From positions 1,054,001-1,118,000 of the forward strand of contig NZ_CP082292.1 in assembly GCF_019880205.1 (NCBI RefSeq): DNA of 64,000 nucleotides, read 5' to 3'. Below the pieces are notes generated by a model. It was not told the origin of the DNA and searched no databases. It saw nothing but the letters and a program-made list of their open reading frames with translations. Position 1 is the first letter of the stretch, and each line of letters opens with the position of its first letter. Positions 35,730 through 45,707 of the stretch are shown here, piece by piece. Made by a program: the position numbers and the translations under genes. Origin of the DNA: Pantoea alfalfae. Lineage in GTDB: Bacteria; Pseudomonadota; Gammaproteobacteria; Enterobacterales; Enterobacteriaceae.

Positions 35730-37163
35730 TCAGTGCGGCAGCAGGAAGATCGTTGCCAGTCCCAGGAAGATAAAGAAGCCGCCGGTATCGGTAAGGGCGG
35801 TGATCAATACGCTGGAGCCAACGGCGGGATCGCGATTCATTTTAGTCATGACCAGCGGCACCAGCACGCCCATCAGCGCGGCCAGCAGCAGATTAAGCGC
35901 CATGGCCAGCATCATAACGCCGCCCAGCGCCATATTGTCATACATCAGCCAGGTGATGCCGCCCATGATGCCGCCCCAGAACAGGCCGTTGATCAGCGCC
36001 ACGCCAAGCTCGCGGACGATCAAAAACGAAAAGTTGCCCGGTTCAACCTGATGTAAGGCCAGCGCCCGCACAATCATGGTAATGGTCTGATTACCGGTGT
36101 TGCCACCGATACCCGCGACAATCGGCATCAGGGTGGCGAGGGCGACGATCTGTGAAATCGTTCCTTCAAACAGTCCGATGACCCGCGAGGCGACAAAGGC
36201 GGTACAGAGATTAATCGCCAGCCAGGCCCAGCGTTTACGCACCGATTTACGCACCGGCGCGAAAACATCCTCTTCCTGACTGATACCGCCCATTTTACGG
36301 ATGTTGCTTTCGTTTTCGGCATTCACCAGGTCGATGATGTCTTCAATGGTCACACGGCCAATCAGTTTGCCTTTTGCGTCAGTGACGGCGGCAGAGATCA
36401 GGTTATAACGCTCAAAGGCACTGGCGGCATCTTCGGCCTTATCGTTGAGCTGGAAGGTGGTCGGGCGCGCGTTCATGACGTCGCTGACCAGGGTTTTAGG
36501 TTTGTTAAGCAGGATATCCGTCAGCATCAGCTCGCCCAGCAGCTGGTTGTCTTTATTGGTGATAAACAGCTTATCCGTGCCGTTTGGCATGTCTTTACGC
36601 TTACGCAGAAAACGCTGTACCGTTGCCAGCGTGACATCGTCGCGCACCGTCAGAATATTGAAATCCATCACCCGGCCCACGCGATCGCGATCGAGCTGTA
36701 CCATATCGAGCATGCGGGCGCGCAGAGCAGGCTCCACGGTCGCCAGCAGACGTCCGGTCAGGTCACGCGGCAGATAACGCGCCAGCCAGACCTGGTCGTC
36801 GATATCCAGCGGCTGGATAGCACGCAGAATATCGCGATCGCTCATCTCCTCGGTGAGGCTGGCCCAGACCGTTTCAGAGGCTTCGACCAGTACGTGTCCG
36901 CGCCGCTCATTCGGCACCAGCCGCCATAGCGCCTGACGCTCCTCTTCGGGCAGGGCTTCGAGAATATCCGCGAGGTCAGCGGCATGCAGTTGCAGAATGT
37001 CCTGTTCCAGCGCATCACGCTGGGCCGCATTTTCACGTTGCTGTTCAGGATTGAGATCGCCGGATTTCGCCAGCAGAGAATCAACCAGATCGTGCTCGTT
37101 GAGCAGCAGCGTCAGAATGCGATGACGTATTTCACTTAAACGTTGAGAGTGAGAGGCAGACAC
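35730..37163 (-). CDS. mgtE: MgtE magnesium channel/transporter
   Basis: A 477-residue Mg(2+) channel of the MgtE family, absent from E. coli K-12. The GTG start at 37163 (reads VSASHSQRLSEIRHR) follows AAGGGATCC; a longer frame to 37256 exists but overlaps promoter-like sequence. Domains in order: an N-terminal superhelical domain rich in LL/EALPEEERQALW motifs (about 25-130), two CBS domains (about 130-260), a plug helix, and five transmembrane helices with the signature PIVAGIGGNTGNQTITMIVRAL. No M-box riboswitch was recognised upstream. Confidence 0.92.
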   Translation of the reverse strand: MSASHSQRLSEIRHRILTLLLNEHDLVDSLLAKSGDLNPEQQRENAAQRDALEQDILQLHAADLADILEALPEEERQALWRLVPNERRGHVLVEASETVWASLTEEMSDRDILRAIQPLDIDDQVWLARYLPRDLTGRLLATVEPALRARMLDMVQLDRDRVGRVMDFNILTVRDDVTLATVQRFLRKRKDMPNGTDKLFITNKDNQLLGELMLTDILLNKPKTLVSDVMNARPTTFQLNDKAEDAASAFERYNLISAAVTDAKGKLIGRVTIEDIIDLVNAENESNIRKMGGISQEEDVFAPVRKSVRKRWAWLAINLCTAFVASRVIGLFEGTISQIVALATLMPIVAGIGGNTGNQTITMIVRALALHQVEPGNFSFLIVRELGVALINGLFWGGIMGGITWLMYDNMALGGVMMLAMALNLLLAALMGVLVPLVMTKMNRDPAVGSSVLITALTDTGGFFIFLGLATIFLLPH

Positions 37164-37296
37164 ATTGGATCCCTTTAGTCTGAAAGCACCAGCACGAAGT
37201 GTAGCGTTTCGCCTGAAAAAGGGATGCAAAAAAGAGTCCAGTTGTCTGGATAACATTTACTTTTAAGGCGTCTTTCAGGCGAAAAATCAGTATTTG

Positions 37297-37482
37297 TTAG
37301 CGCGTATCACCTGATGTGACGGTAACGGGTTCAGGAATCGCTTTCTGTTGCTGGTGATGCTCGAAGGCAGCGGGCAGGATAAATATCAGGCGACTAAAGA
37401 GAATGATAAAACTGATCAACAGCACAATGCGGGTCATGGTGCCGGTTTTTTGACGTCTTCGGGGAGAAATAGCGCTGTTCAC
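37297..37482 (-). CDS. yfgG: YfgG small membrane protein
   Basis: A 61-residue protein. The GTG start at 37482 has AGGAA 9 bp upstream; an in-frame ATG at 37509 is an alternative. The basic N-terminus (SPRRRQKTGTMTR) and the helix IVLLISFIILFSRLIF match E. coli YfgG (63 residues), a single-pass inner-membrane protein of unclear role. Synteny with the guaA-ppx interval supports the call. The adjacent E. coli genes yfgF and yfgH are absent here. Confidence 0.8.
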   Translation of the reverse strand: MNSAISPRRRQKTGTMTRIVLLISFIILFSRLIFILPAAFEHHQQQKAIPEPVTVTSGDTR

Positions 37483-37505
37483 GCGGGGTGGTTCCTGTAA
37501 TGACC

Positions 37506-37548
37506 CCATCAGGGGCGACTGCAATATTTAGTCACAGTCGCCTGATGA
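37506..37548 (-). terminator. Hairpin between tehB and yfgG
   Basis: GGCGACTG (37514-37521) pairs with CAGTCGCC (37535-37542), extended by flanking ATCA/TGAT with a small bulge. It lies 36 bp downstream of the tehB stop on the minus strand. There is no clear T-tract. Confidence 0.5.
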
Positions 37549-37583
37549 AATCAATCGCTGTTGAAAAAAACAGCAGATAAAGA

Positions 37584-38204
37584 TCAGTAACTCGCTTTTT
37601 GCGCCAGCAGCGTCGCAAAGCGGCAGGTAATGCGGTTGCCATTTTCATCTTTGCGATGCAGCTGACCGGGATGTTCATTGTACTTCACGATGTGCCAGTT
37701 GCGGTAATAGTGGCTCAACTCGCCCGACTTAAAAGCAAAAGCGAAATCAGCCGGGCAGGGCATATCTTCCGTGTTCATCGCTGCCACAATCAGGTTGTAA
37801 CCCTCCCTGACCGTACAGGCCTGCATGTCGGCAATCAGCTGTGGAATGGTCTGCGGCTGCAGGAACATCATCACCACGGTCGACAGCACAAAGTTGAAGC
37901 CGCCGTTAAAGCGCGTGTTGTTCAGGTCGCGCTGCTCGGTATGAATGCCGCTGAGATTTTCCTGCGCAATAATTTCCTGCAGGCGCGCCAGGCTTTGCGG
38001 ATTATGGTCCCATGCCGTGACGTCAAAGCCGTGCTGGTTCAGAAACAGCGTATTGCGTCCCACGCCACAGCCCAGATCAAGCGCCTTGCCGACGTTGAGC
38101 TGGGGCAGCGCCGCAACCACTTCAGAGTGGGGCGGCGTTAAACCATAGGTTTCGGCAAAATAGTTTTCGCCTGAAAGGGGTGCAGTTGGTTGTGTCATAT
38201 TCAT
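37584..38204 (-). CDS. tehB: TehB-like SAM-dependent methyltransferase
   Basis: A 206-residue class I methyltransferase close to E. coli TehB (197 residues), which methylates tellurite and confers resistance when overexpressed. The SAM motif I is LDLGCGVGRNTLFL (about residues 39-52). The family ending ELSHYYRNWHIVKYNEHPG ... NGNRITCRFATLLAQK is conserved. The start is ATG 38204 or ATG 38198 (MTQPTAPLSGENYF); neither has a strong ribosome site. No tehA partner lies beside it. It is the last gene read on the strand of ppk-ppx. Confidence 0.85.
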   Translation of the reverse strand: MNMTQPTAPLSGENYFAETYGLTPPHSEVVAALPQLNVGKALDLGCGVGRNTLFLNQHGFDVTAWDHNPQSLARLQEIIAQENLSGIHTEQRDLNNTRFNGGFNFVLSTVVMMFLQPQTIPQLIADMQACTVREGYNLIVAAMNTEDMPCPADFAFAFKSGELSHYYRNWHIVKYNEHPGQLHRKDENGNRITCRFATLLAQKASY

Positions 38205-38239
38205 CAATTCAGTTAAACGGGCGCAAGGCGCCCGGGTTG

Positions 38240-39766
38240 TCAGGCTTCTTCTTCGAGGATCAGCTTCCATCCTGTTACGTCGTTCCAGTAAACCTGCTCA
38301 CGTTCCAGATCGAGCTGAACCAGGTTGTTCTGGGTGAAGTAGCCCGCCGGGAAAATCAGCGTCCAGTGGCCGTCATCGCATTTCAGGGTTAACGCATCCG
38401 GACGCGTAGTAGCCTGACGCTGATTATTCAGCAGAGTACCCAGGCGCAGCAGGAAAATCAGCGGCACAAACTGCTTTTTCTTAAACAGCGTCACGCGCGG
38501 CAACTCGTCGAGCTTCACTGCTTTGCGGTGGAATCTGACCAGCGCCGCCAGCAGCATCTGCTGATCCTGATTGAAGCCAGGCAGGTTGGTGTTTTGCAAA
38601 ATGTAGGCGGAATGACGTTGCAGGGCGCTGTGATTAATTGTCAGACCCACTTCGTGCAGCATCGCCGCCCACTTCAGCAGGGCTGCCAGCTGCGGATTGG
38701 CCAGTTTCGGGTTCTGCTCGCGCCACTGCAGATAAAGCTGCTCGGTGGTATCCAGCACGCGGCGCGCCTGATCGCTGTCGATGGCGTAATGATTCGCCAG
38801 ACTTTGTGCTGTACGGCTGCGAATATCCTGATGGCGGAAACGGCCCTCCATCTCATAGAGCACGCCTTCACGTAGCGCACCATCAGAAAGACGCAGCTCG
38901 CGAATCGCCAGCGCATCAAAGACGCCACACAGAATCGCCAGTCCGGGTACAAACACGCCTTTGCGCTCTTCTGACAGGCCCGGCAGGCTGAGGGCCGCAA
39001 AGGATTTATGTTTCATCACCTCGTCATAGAGCTTTTCGAGGCGCTCAGGCGTAATCAGCTTCTCTTTCTCATCCATTGCCTGCAGCACTTCGCAGGCGGC
39101 CTTGATGGTGCCGGACGCACCCAGCGCATATTGCCAGCCATGCAGACGATATTGCCACGCCAGCGTTTCCAGCTTCTGCGCCGCCGCTAAGCGGGCGCGA
39201 CGGAAGTTTTCACGGCTGATTTCGCCTTTCGGGAAATAGAGCTGGGCGAAACTGACGCATCCCATGCGCCGGCTCTCAACCAGTTGCGGTTCAAAATCCT
39301 CGCCAATCACCAGCTCGGTAGAGCCGCCGCCGATGTCGATCACCAGCTTGCGACCTTTCTCTGGCTGCGTGTGCTCAACACCCATAAAGATCAGACGCGC
39401 CTCTTCATGACCTGAAATCACTTCGATCGGATAGGGGATCACTTCAGCCGCACGCTGCAGGAAGGTTTCGGCGTTAACCGCCTCGCGCAGCGTATGGGTG
39501 CCGACAATCGTCACGTTGCTGGAGCTGAAGCCCTGCAGGCGCTCGGCAAACAGCGCCAGACAGGCTAAGCCGCGCTCCATCGCCTCTTCGCTGAGGTTGT
39601 GTTGAGCATCCAGCCCGTCAGCCAGATGGACGCGCTGTTTAAGGCGGCCCAGTACCTGCATCGCACCATCGACAACCCGCGCAATCACCATATGGAAACT
39701 GTTCGAGCCCAGGTCAATCGCCGCAAACTCCTGGGGTTTTGGCGTACTTTTATGAGAAATTGGCAT
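38240..39766 (-). CDS. ppx: Ppx exopolyphosphatase
   Basis: A 508-residue enzyme of the ASKHA fold that removes terminal phosphate from long polyphosphate chains; relatives hydrolyse pppGpp. It begins [34 protein letters not shown], with the phosphate-1 loop DLGSNSFH and the phosphate-2 loop [14 protein letters not shown]. The C-terminal HD-like and beta domains are full length. It follows ppk after 5 bp and is co-transcribed with it. Confidence 0.97.
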   Translation of the reverse strand: MPISHKSTPKPQEFAAIDLGSNSFHMVIARVVDGAMQVLGRLKQRVHLADGLDAQHNLSEEAMERGLACLALFAERLQGFSSSNVTIVGTHTLREAVNAETFLQRAAEVIPYPIEVISGHEEARLIFMGVEHTQPEKGRKLVIDIGGGSTELVIGEDFEPQLVESRRMGCVSFAQLYFPKGEISRENFRRARLAAAQKLETLAWQYRLHGWQYALGASGTIKAACEVLQAMDEKEKLITPERLEKLYDEVMKHKSFAALSLPGLSEERKGVFVPGLAILCGVFDALAIRELRLSDGALREGVLYEMEGRFRHQDIRSRTAQSLANHYAIDSDQARRVLDTTEQLYLQWREQNPKLANPQLAALLKWAAMLHEVGLTINHSALQRHSAYILQNTNLPGFNQDQQMLLAALVRFHRKAVKLDELPRVTLFKKKQFVPLIFLLRLGTLLNNQRQATTRPDALTLKCDDGHWTLIFPAGYFTQNNLVQLDLEREQVYWNDVTGWKLILEEEA

Positions 39767-39771
39767 AGGAT

Positions 39772-41832
39772 TTATTCAGGTTGTTCCAGTTTCTTGATGT
39801 AATCATAGATGGCCAGCTGCGAGCGCACTTTACGGCGATTGCCACGCTGGACGTAATGGTTACTCAACTCTTTATCGACGATGCGGGCTTTCACCGTATC
39901 ACTTAACTGAATAGCAATAATGTCGAGTATGCGCTGCCGGATGTGGGGATCGAGAATCGCCACGGCCACTTCGATGCGGTAATCAATGTTACGTGTCATC
40001 CAGTCAGCGGAGGAGAGGAACACCTTCTTATCGCCGCCATTCTCAAAAATATAGACGCGATCGTGTTCCAGATAACGGTCAACAATACTGATGACACGAA
40101 TATTTTCACTGATCCCAGGCAGGTCCGGGATTAATGAGCACATTCCGCGCACCAGAAGATTGACCTTCACCCCTACGCTGGAGGCTGTATAAAGCCGATC
40201 TACCAGACCTTTGTCTACCAGATTGTTGATTTTCAGAGTAATACCGCAGGGCTTATTCTGCTGTGCATTGGCAATTTCGGTGTCGATCAGTTCATACAGC
40301 ATCCGGCGCGAGTTCTGTGGCGACACCATCAGGTGATCGAACGTCACGGGCCGATAAGGATTCTCAATAAAGTTGAACACCCGACGTACTTCATTGGTGA
40401 TGCGCGCATCCGCGGTCAGCAGTGAGTAGTCGGTATAAAGCCGCGCGGTCTTCTCGTTAAAGTTGCCGGTGCCGATATGCGCGTAGCGCACAATCTCTTC
40501 GCCTTCGCGGCGTGAGATCAGGAACAGCTTGGCGTGGATCTTCAGGCCAGGTGCAGAGAAAATCACATGCACGCCTGCTTCGGTCAGGCGTTTCGCCCAA
40601 TAGATGTTGGCTTCTTCATCGAAGCGTGCCTGCAGCTCAACGACCACCGTGACTTTTTTACCGTTATAGGCGGCATGGATCATCGCATCCATGATGCGCG
40701 AGTGTTTCGCGACGCGGTAGATGTTGATTTTGATCGCCAGCACGCTGGGGTCAAATGACGCCTGACGCAGCAGTTCCAGCACGTGTTCAAAGGTGTGGTA
40801 CGGATAGTAGAGCAGCACGTCGCGGTCGCGAATCGCATCGAAGCCGTTGCGGAAGCCATCAAAACCGATGTGGCGAATCTGCGGCAGCGGGCGGTTCACC
40901 AGGTTATTTTTGCCGACGTTCGGGAAGCCGATAAAGTCTTTGAAGTTGTGGTAGCGGCCGCCTGGCAGGATGGAGTCCAGGTTAGAGATGGAAAGCTTGT
41001 GGCACAGCAGCGACACCATCGTGTCGGGCATATCGCGCTGATAGACAAAACGCACTGGTTCCGCCGTCAGTCGCTGCTTCAGGCTGGAGGACATCAGCTC
41101 CAGCAGGCTCGACTCCATCTCCGTGACCAGATCGTACTCGGCGTCGCGCGTCATTTTCATTGAATAGGCGTTGAGCGCGTCGAAGTCATAGAAGCCTTTA
41201 AAAATGTCATCCAGGCAGTAACGCAGAATGTTATCCAGCAGGATCATCGGTTTACGGCGGCGCGGTGGCTCTGCCGGTAAATTGATGAAGCGCGGCACTT
41301 TATCGGACGGGATCTCCAGCAGCGCATACTGAATATTGTCACCGCGAATGATCTCAACCGCCAGATAGGTGTAGTCATCTTTAAGGAATTCGGTCAGATC
41401 CGTTTCCTGGGTGATCAGAATCGGGGAGATATGCTGGCGCAACTCATGCTTGAAATAGTGACGCAGCCACGCCTGCTGATTGGATGAGAGCTGACGTTCG
41501 TTGATCAGGAAGATCTGGTTGCGAGCCATTTCCAGCAGCAGATCGTTATAAAGCGCATCAAACTCCTGATCGGACTTCATTACGCGCTGCTGAATTTTTT
41601 TAAAAAGATGGCGTGGCGTACTGGCAGAACCCTGCTCTTCACCAATCAGAATGCGGCGTTTGAGGTCGGCGAAACGCACTTTATAGAATTCGTCGAGATT
41701 GTTGGAGTAGATGCCCAGAAAGCGCATCCGCTCAATCAGTGGATTGCTTTTGTCTGCTGCTTCCTGCAAAACCCGTTCATTAAAGGATAACCAGCTTAAT
41801 TCTTTTTCAATATAAAGCTTTACCTGACCCAT
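39772..41832 (-). CDS. ppk: Ppk polyphosphate kinase 1
   Basis: A 686-residue enzyme that reversibly polymerises ATP gamma-phosphate into polyphosphate. Start ATG 41832 ([22 protein letters not shown]) matches E. coli; the frame stays open upstream but lacks similarity. The phospho-accepting histidine lies in [11 protein letters not shown] and the second conserved His in [16 protein letters not shown], both in the PLD-like catalytic halves. It is divergent from a Pst-type transporter, suggesting coordinated control of phosphate uptake and storage. Confidence 0.97.
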   Translation of the reverse strand: MGQVKLYIEKELSWLSFNERVLQEAADKSNPLIERMRFLGIYSNNLDEFYKVRFADLKRRILIGEEQGSASTPRHLFKKIQQRVMKSDQEFDALYNDLLLEMARNQIFLINERQLSSNQQAWLRHYFKHELRQHISPILITQETDLTEFLKDDYTYLAVEIIRGDNIQYALLEIPSDKVPRFINLPAEPPRRRKPMILLDNILRYCLDDIFKGFYDFDALNAYSMKMTRDAEYDLVTEMESSLLELMSSSLKQRLTAEPVRFVYQRDMPDTMVSLLCHKLSISNLDSILPGGRYHNFKDFIGFPNVGKNNLVNRPLPQIRHIGFDGFRNGFDAIRDRDVLLYYPYHTFEHVLELLRQASFDPSVLAIKINIYRVAKHSRIMDAMIHAAYNGKKVTVVVELQARFDEEANIYWAKRLTEAGVHVIFSAPGLKIHAKLFLISRREGEEIVRYAHIGTGNFNEKTARLYTDYSLLTADARITNEVRRVFNFIENPYRPVTFDHLMVSPQNSRRMLYELIDTEIANAQQNKPCGITLKINNLVDKGLVDRLYTASSVGVKVNLLVRGMCSLIPDLPGISENIRVISIVDRYLEHDRVYIFENGGDKKVFLSSADWMTRNIDYRIEVAVAILDPHIRQRILDIIAIQLSDTVKARIVDKELSNHYVQRGNRRKVRSQLAIYDYIKKLEQPE

Positions 41833-41884
41833 TCTCACTCCATTTAGCGGTTGCAGGACTGAAGATCCAGTATCCATCAACATT

Positions 41885-41902
41885 ATGGCGAGAGTATGGC
41901 AG
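41885..41902 (-). promoter_or_regulatory. Weak Pho-box candidate upstream of ppk
   Basis: On the minus strand 41902-41885 reads CTGCCAT-ACTC-TCGCCAT, compared with the PhoB consensus CTGTCAT-N4-CTGTCAT. Spacing is correct and the first heptamer matches six of seven, but the second matches only four. It lies about 53 bp upstream of ppk in the ppk/pst divergent gap. Confidence 0.25.
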
Positions 41903-41982
41903 CGTTGTCCAACGCAAGGAGTTGTCTTATCAATCGGCTACGGGCAACATAGCGGCTTATTTTGGCCTGCTACCGGAACCGC

Positions 41983-44070
41983 ATGAGCGCAAACCACATT
42001 CCTGTCCAATTCAGCGATCGCAAGCGTCGTGCCGTTGATCGTCTGACGCGGCGGCTGATCACCTGCTGTGGCGTCGCGATCCTGCTGCTGATGCTGCTGC
42101 TGTTCTGCTGGCTGATTGGCGTGGTATTACCGCTGTTTAATGCGCCGGGCCTGCAGATCGCGGCCAGCCAGCAACTCTGGGATCGTACGCCCGCCTTAGC
42201 GATAGGCAATCAGGGCAATATCGGCTGGCGTATCAGCGCGCACGGTGCAGCACGTTTTATTCCACTGGATGGTCAGCCTGCGGAGCCGGCGCTGGCGCTG
42301 ACCCCGGCGCCCGATGAGGTGGTGCAGAGTGCTGATGGGCAGACGCTGCTACTGAATATGCAGGGCGCGCTGACGCTGATGCAGCCTGCGACTGACCAGC
42401 AGTGGCGCTTCCCGCTAGGCGACAAACCCTTTCATCTGCCCGACGGTGCCGTGACAAAGATGGCGCTGGCGACGCGTCATGCGGGTCAGTGGCGCATCGC
42501 TGCTCTCACTGAGGCTGGACTGCGGGTACTGACGCTGGGCACCGATCGTCAGGCGTCGGTTATCCCGCTGCCGCAACGCCAGCTGGATCTGCTGGCGATC
42601 TCGCCCTCAGGCGATCTGCTCTACACCACCGAAGGCACGCTGCTGCGGGTCTGGCAGCTCGACGATGACCGTGCCCTGCTGCGCGAAACGCATACTCTGT
42701 CGCAGCCCCCACAAAGTCTGCATCTGCTGGTGGGCGGAAAAAGCCTGCTGATTCAGGATCGCAGCGGTGTCACCCAGTGGTTTGCTATCGCCAGCGATCA
42801 GGGGCCGCGCCTGCAGCGTATCCGGACCTTCGCCGACAGCGACGGCGAGACGATTCTGGTGACAGAATCACAGCGTCGCGTGTTTGCCACACTCAGTAAG
42901 CAGGGGATGCTGCGGCTCTTTGCCAGCAAGCAAAACGGCCCGATACTGCAGCGTCAGCTGGAACCTGGCATTGTGCAGGCACAGTTTTCACCCCATGGCG
43001 ACAGCCTGCTGATTGAGCGGGCGGGAAGCTGGCAAACCCTGCGGCTCGATAATCCGTGGCCGGATGTGACATGGCGTAATTTCTGGCAGAAAATCTGGTA
43101 TGAAAACTACCCCGGACCCGACTGGGTCTGGCAATCCACTGCGGCCGGTGACAGCTATCAGGCCAAGTTCAGCCTGATGCCAATGGTCACGGGAACGCTG
43201 AAAGCGGCCAGTTTAGCGCTGCTGTTTGCCACGCCGCTGGCGCTGGCCGCGGCGATGTACACCGCATGGTTCATGGCACCGGAGCTGCGGCGCTGGGTTA
43301 AACCGGCCATCGAGATGATGGGCGCGCTGCCAAGCGTAGTGGTGGGGCTGATTGCCGGGATCTGGCTCGCGCCGCATATTGGTCAGGCGCTGGTGGGGGT
43401 ACTGCTGTTGCCCCTAACGCTGGGAGGCGCGCTGCTGCTGTGTGGCGTATTCAGCGCGCGTTTACCGCCGCGCTGGCGTAAGCCGGGCCGGGAAGTAGTG
43501 ATTCTGCCGCCGCTGTTGCTGCTGGTTACGCTATTGACGCTGTGGCTGCCCACCCTGTTTATACCGGATGCGGGCGACTGGCTGCCGCATTACGAGCAGC
43601 GCAACCTGCTGGTGGCCGCGCTGGCGATGGGCTTTGCGCTGGTGCCGCTGATTTTCACCCTCTCCGAAGATGCCCTCTTCAGCGTACCTGCGGCGCTGGG
43701 CCAGGGTTCACTGGCTCTGGGCGCAACGTCGTGGCAAACCCTGACACGCGTCGTACTGCCGGGTGCTTCCGCCGGGATTTTTGCCGCGCTGATGATCGGT
43801 CTGGGACGTGCCGTAGGAGAAACCATGATTTTGCTGATGGCGACCGGCAACACGCCGCAAAGTGAAGGTGGCCTGTTCAGCGGCCTGCGCGCGTTGTCCG
43901 CCAATATCGCCATTGAGATGCCGGAAGCCGCAGCAGGCAGTGCGCACTATCGCGTGCTGTTTCTCAGTGCCCTGATGCTGCTGCTGTTTACGCTGGTGAT
44001 TAACACGGTTGCCGAGCTGATCCGTCAGCGACTGCGTCAGCGCTACAGCCAGCATGAGGAACAGGCATGA
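41983..44070 (+). CDS. pstC: Long-form PstC-like ABC permease
   Basis: A 695-residue permease, about twice the E. coli PstC length and like the long PstC of Pseudomonas and Vibrio. A first transmembrane helix (about residues 33-57) is followed by a periplasmic domain of about 340 residues with WD40/propeller-like repeats. The BPD permease core (about 390-690) carries GALPSVVVGLIAGIWLAP and the loop GLGRAVGETMILLMATGN. Start ATG 41983 (MSANHIPVQFSDRKRRA) is chosen over an in-frame TTG at 41962. It overlaps the next gene by 4 bp (ATGA). Substrate is inferred to be phosphate. Confidence 0.85.
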   Translation: MSANHIPVQFSDRKRRAVDRLTRRLITCCGVAILLLMLLLFCWLIGVVLPLFNAPGLQIAASQQLWDRTPALAIGNQGNIGWRISAHGAARFIPLDGQPAEPALALTPAPDEVVQSADGQTLLLNMQGALTLMQPATDQQWRFPLGDKPFHLPDGAVTKMALATRHAGQWRIAALTEAGLRVLTLGTDRQASVIPLPQRQLDLLAISPSGDLLYTTEGTLLRVWQLDDDRALLRETHTLSQPPQSLHLLVGGKSLLIQDRSGVTQWFAIASDQGPRLQRIRTFADSDGETILVTESQRRVFATLSKQGMLRLFASKQNGPILQRQLEPGIVQAQFSPHGDSLLIERAGSWQTLRLDNPWPDVTWRNFWQKIWYENYPGPDWVWQSTAAGDSYQAKFSLMPMVTGTLKAASLALLFATPLALAAAMYTAWFMAPELRRWVKPAIEMMGALPSVVVGLIAGIWLAPHIGQALVGVLLLPLTLGGALLLCGVFSARLPPRWRKPGREVVILPPLLLLVTLLTLWLPTLFIPDAGDWLPHYEQRNLLVAALAMGFALVPLIFTLSEDALFSVPAALGQGSLALGATSWQTLTRVVLPGASAGIFAALMIGLGRAVGETMILLMATGNTPQSEGGLFSGLRALSANIAIEMPEAAAGSAHYRVLFLSALMLLLFTLVINTVAELIRQRLRQRYSQHEEQA

Positions 44071-45701
44071 AGGCGATGCGACAGAACGATCGCTGGCGCT
44101 GGTTAACGGCTGGTGCTGTCGCCGTCTGCCTGCTGGCCTTTACGCTACTAATCGGGCTGCTGGCGTGGCAGGGCGTCCGTGCTTTCTGGCCGCAGGGTGT
44201 GGACCTCTATACCTTCAGCCAGCCTGAAGGTGGCGAAGCGCGCCTGCTGGGCGAAACTCTGGAGCATCAGCGGCGTTTCCCGGCTCCGGCCGATGAGCAG
44301 GGCAACAACGGCGGACAGGTGCATCGCTATCTGATTAAAACCGGTAACCGTGACTGGGACGCCCCCGATTTCCGCATGGTCTACAGCCGCGCGGCCGCGA
44401 AGGTCAGTCAGCCGCCGGACGTCATGGTGCTGCAGCGGCGCAGCCACGGTCAGGCCTATGGCTGGTTTGTCGGCCTGCGTGAAGATAACGAAGAGCTGAC
44501 CGCGCAGGATCCCGATGCGCTACTGCATCAGCGGCTTGGACAGGTGCAGATGCTGGTGCGGCAGGCTAACCAGATTCGCCGGGTGGATATGGCGCGCCTT
44601 AACAGCCAGCGCGAAGAGCTTGATGAGCAGGCGGCCACAGACCGGACAGCCGGACGCTTTGATCTGCAGGCAGAGTCAGAATATCAGGCCAATCAGGCGG
44701 CGTTGCAGCGGCGCTTTAATCAGCTGAGTGAAACACTGGCTTCTCTGCAACAGCAGAGTCAGCGCGATCTGTTAATCCTGCGGGATGTGCAGGGCAACGA
44801 ACATGCTATTCCGCTGACCGAAATTGTCGATAGCTGGAAGCCGAACGCGATGACGCTGACCGGCAAAACCGGGCATTTTCTGCATCAGTTGTGGCGTTTC
44901 GTCAGTGATTCACCCGCCGGGGGCGAAAGTGAATCAGGCGCATTTCCGGCGATCTTCGGCACCGTGCTGATGGTGCTGCTGATGTCGGTGGTGGTGATGC
45001 CGCTGGGCGTTATCGCCGCTATCTGGCTGCATGAATATGCCGGACGGAATGCGCTGACCAGACTGGTACGCATCGCGGTGGTCAATCTGGCCGGCGTCCC
45101 TTCCATTGTTTATGGGGTATTTGGTCTGGGCTTCTTTGTCTGGCTGGCAGGCGGCACGATTGATCAGCTCTTCTTTGCCAGCACGTTGCCCAACCCCACC
45201 TTCGGCACGCCAGGTTTACTCTGGGCGTCGCTGACCCTGGCGTTACTGACGCTGCCGGTAGTCATTGTGGCGACCGAAGAGGGCTTATCCCGTATTCCCA
45301 ACAGCCTGCGGCAGGGTTCGCTGGCGCTGGGCGCGACCCAGGCGGAAACGCTATGGAACGTGGTGCTACCGATGGCGGTGCCGGCCATGCTCACCGGCCT
45401 GATCCTGGCGGTGGCGCGAGCAGCAGGTGAAACCGCGCCGCTGATGCTGGTGGGCGTGGTGAAAATGGTGCCGGAACTGCCGGTCGACGCGGTATTTCCT
45501 TATCTGCATCTGGATCGCAAGTTCATGCATCTGGGCTTCCAGATTTACGATCTGGCGTTTCAGAGTCCGAATATTGAAGCCGACCGGCCGCTGGTGTTCG
45601 CCACCGCGCTGCTGCTGGTGCTGATTATTCTGTCGCTTAATCTGCTGGCAATGGGCCTGCGTCACCGCCTGCGTGAACGCTATCGTCTTATGACTCAATA
45701 A
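44067..45701 (+). CDS. pstA: Long-form PstA-like ABC permease
   Basis: A 544-residue partner permease. One N-terminal transmembrane helix (about 16-38) precedes a long periplasmic insertion containing a Gln/Arg/Glu-rich coiled coil (about 150-230). The transporter core starts near 285 with SGAFPAIFGTVLMVLLMSVVV and includes ILAVARAAGETAPLMLVGVV. Canonical PstA is about 300 residues. Its start overlaps the upstream permease stop, so translation is coupled. pstB follows after 6 bp. Confidence 0.85.
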   Translation: MKAMRQNDRWRWLTAGAVAVCLLAFTLLIGLLAWQGVRAFWPQGVDLYTFSQPEGGEARLLGETLEHQRRFPAPADEQGNNGGQVHRYLIKTGNRDWDAPDFRMVYSRAAAKVSQPPDVMVLQRRSHGQAYGWFVGLREDNEELTAQDPDALLHQRLGQVQMLVRQANQIRRVDMARLNSQREELDEQAATDRTAGRFDLQAESEYQANQAALQRRFNQLSETLASLQQQSQRDLLILRDVQGNEHAIPLTEIVDSWKPNAMTLTGKTGHFLHQLWRFVSDSPAGGESESGAFPAIFGTVLMVLLMSVVVMPLGVIAAIWLHEYAGRNALTRLVRIAVVNLAGVPSIVYGVFGLGFFVWLAGGTIDQLFFASTLPNPTFGTPGLLWASLTLALLTLPVVIVATEEGLSRIPNSLRQGSLALGATQAETLWNVVLPMAVPAMLTGLILAVARAAGETAPLMLVGVVKMVPELPVDAVFPYLHLDRKFMHLGFQIYDLAFQSPNIEADRPLVFATALLLVLIILSLNLLAMGLRHRLRERYRLMTQ

Positions 45702-45707
45702 CAGGCT

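Noticed and set aside
37164..37296. M-box magnesium riboswitch upstream of mgtE
   Set aside because: The 133-bp gap is too short and lacks recognisable M-box helices; only promoter-like sequence is seen.
41907..41929. Two TTGTC motifs in the ppk/pst gap considered as a plus-strand Pho box
   Set aside because: Their spacing is 17 bp, not the 11 bp required between PhoB half-sites.
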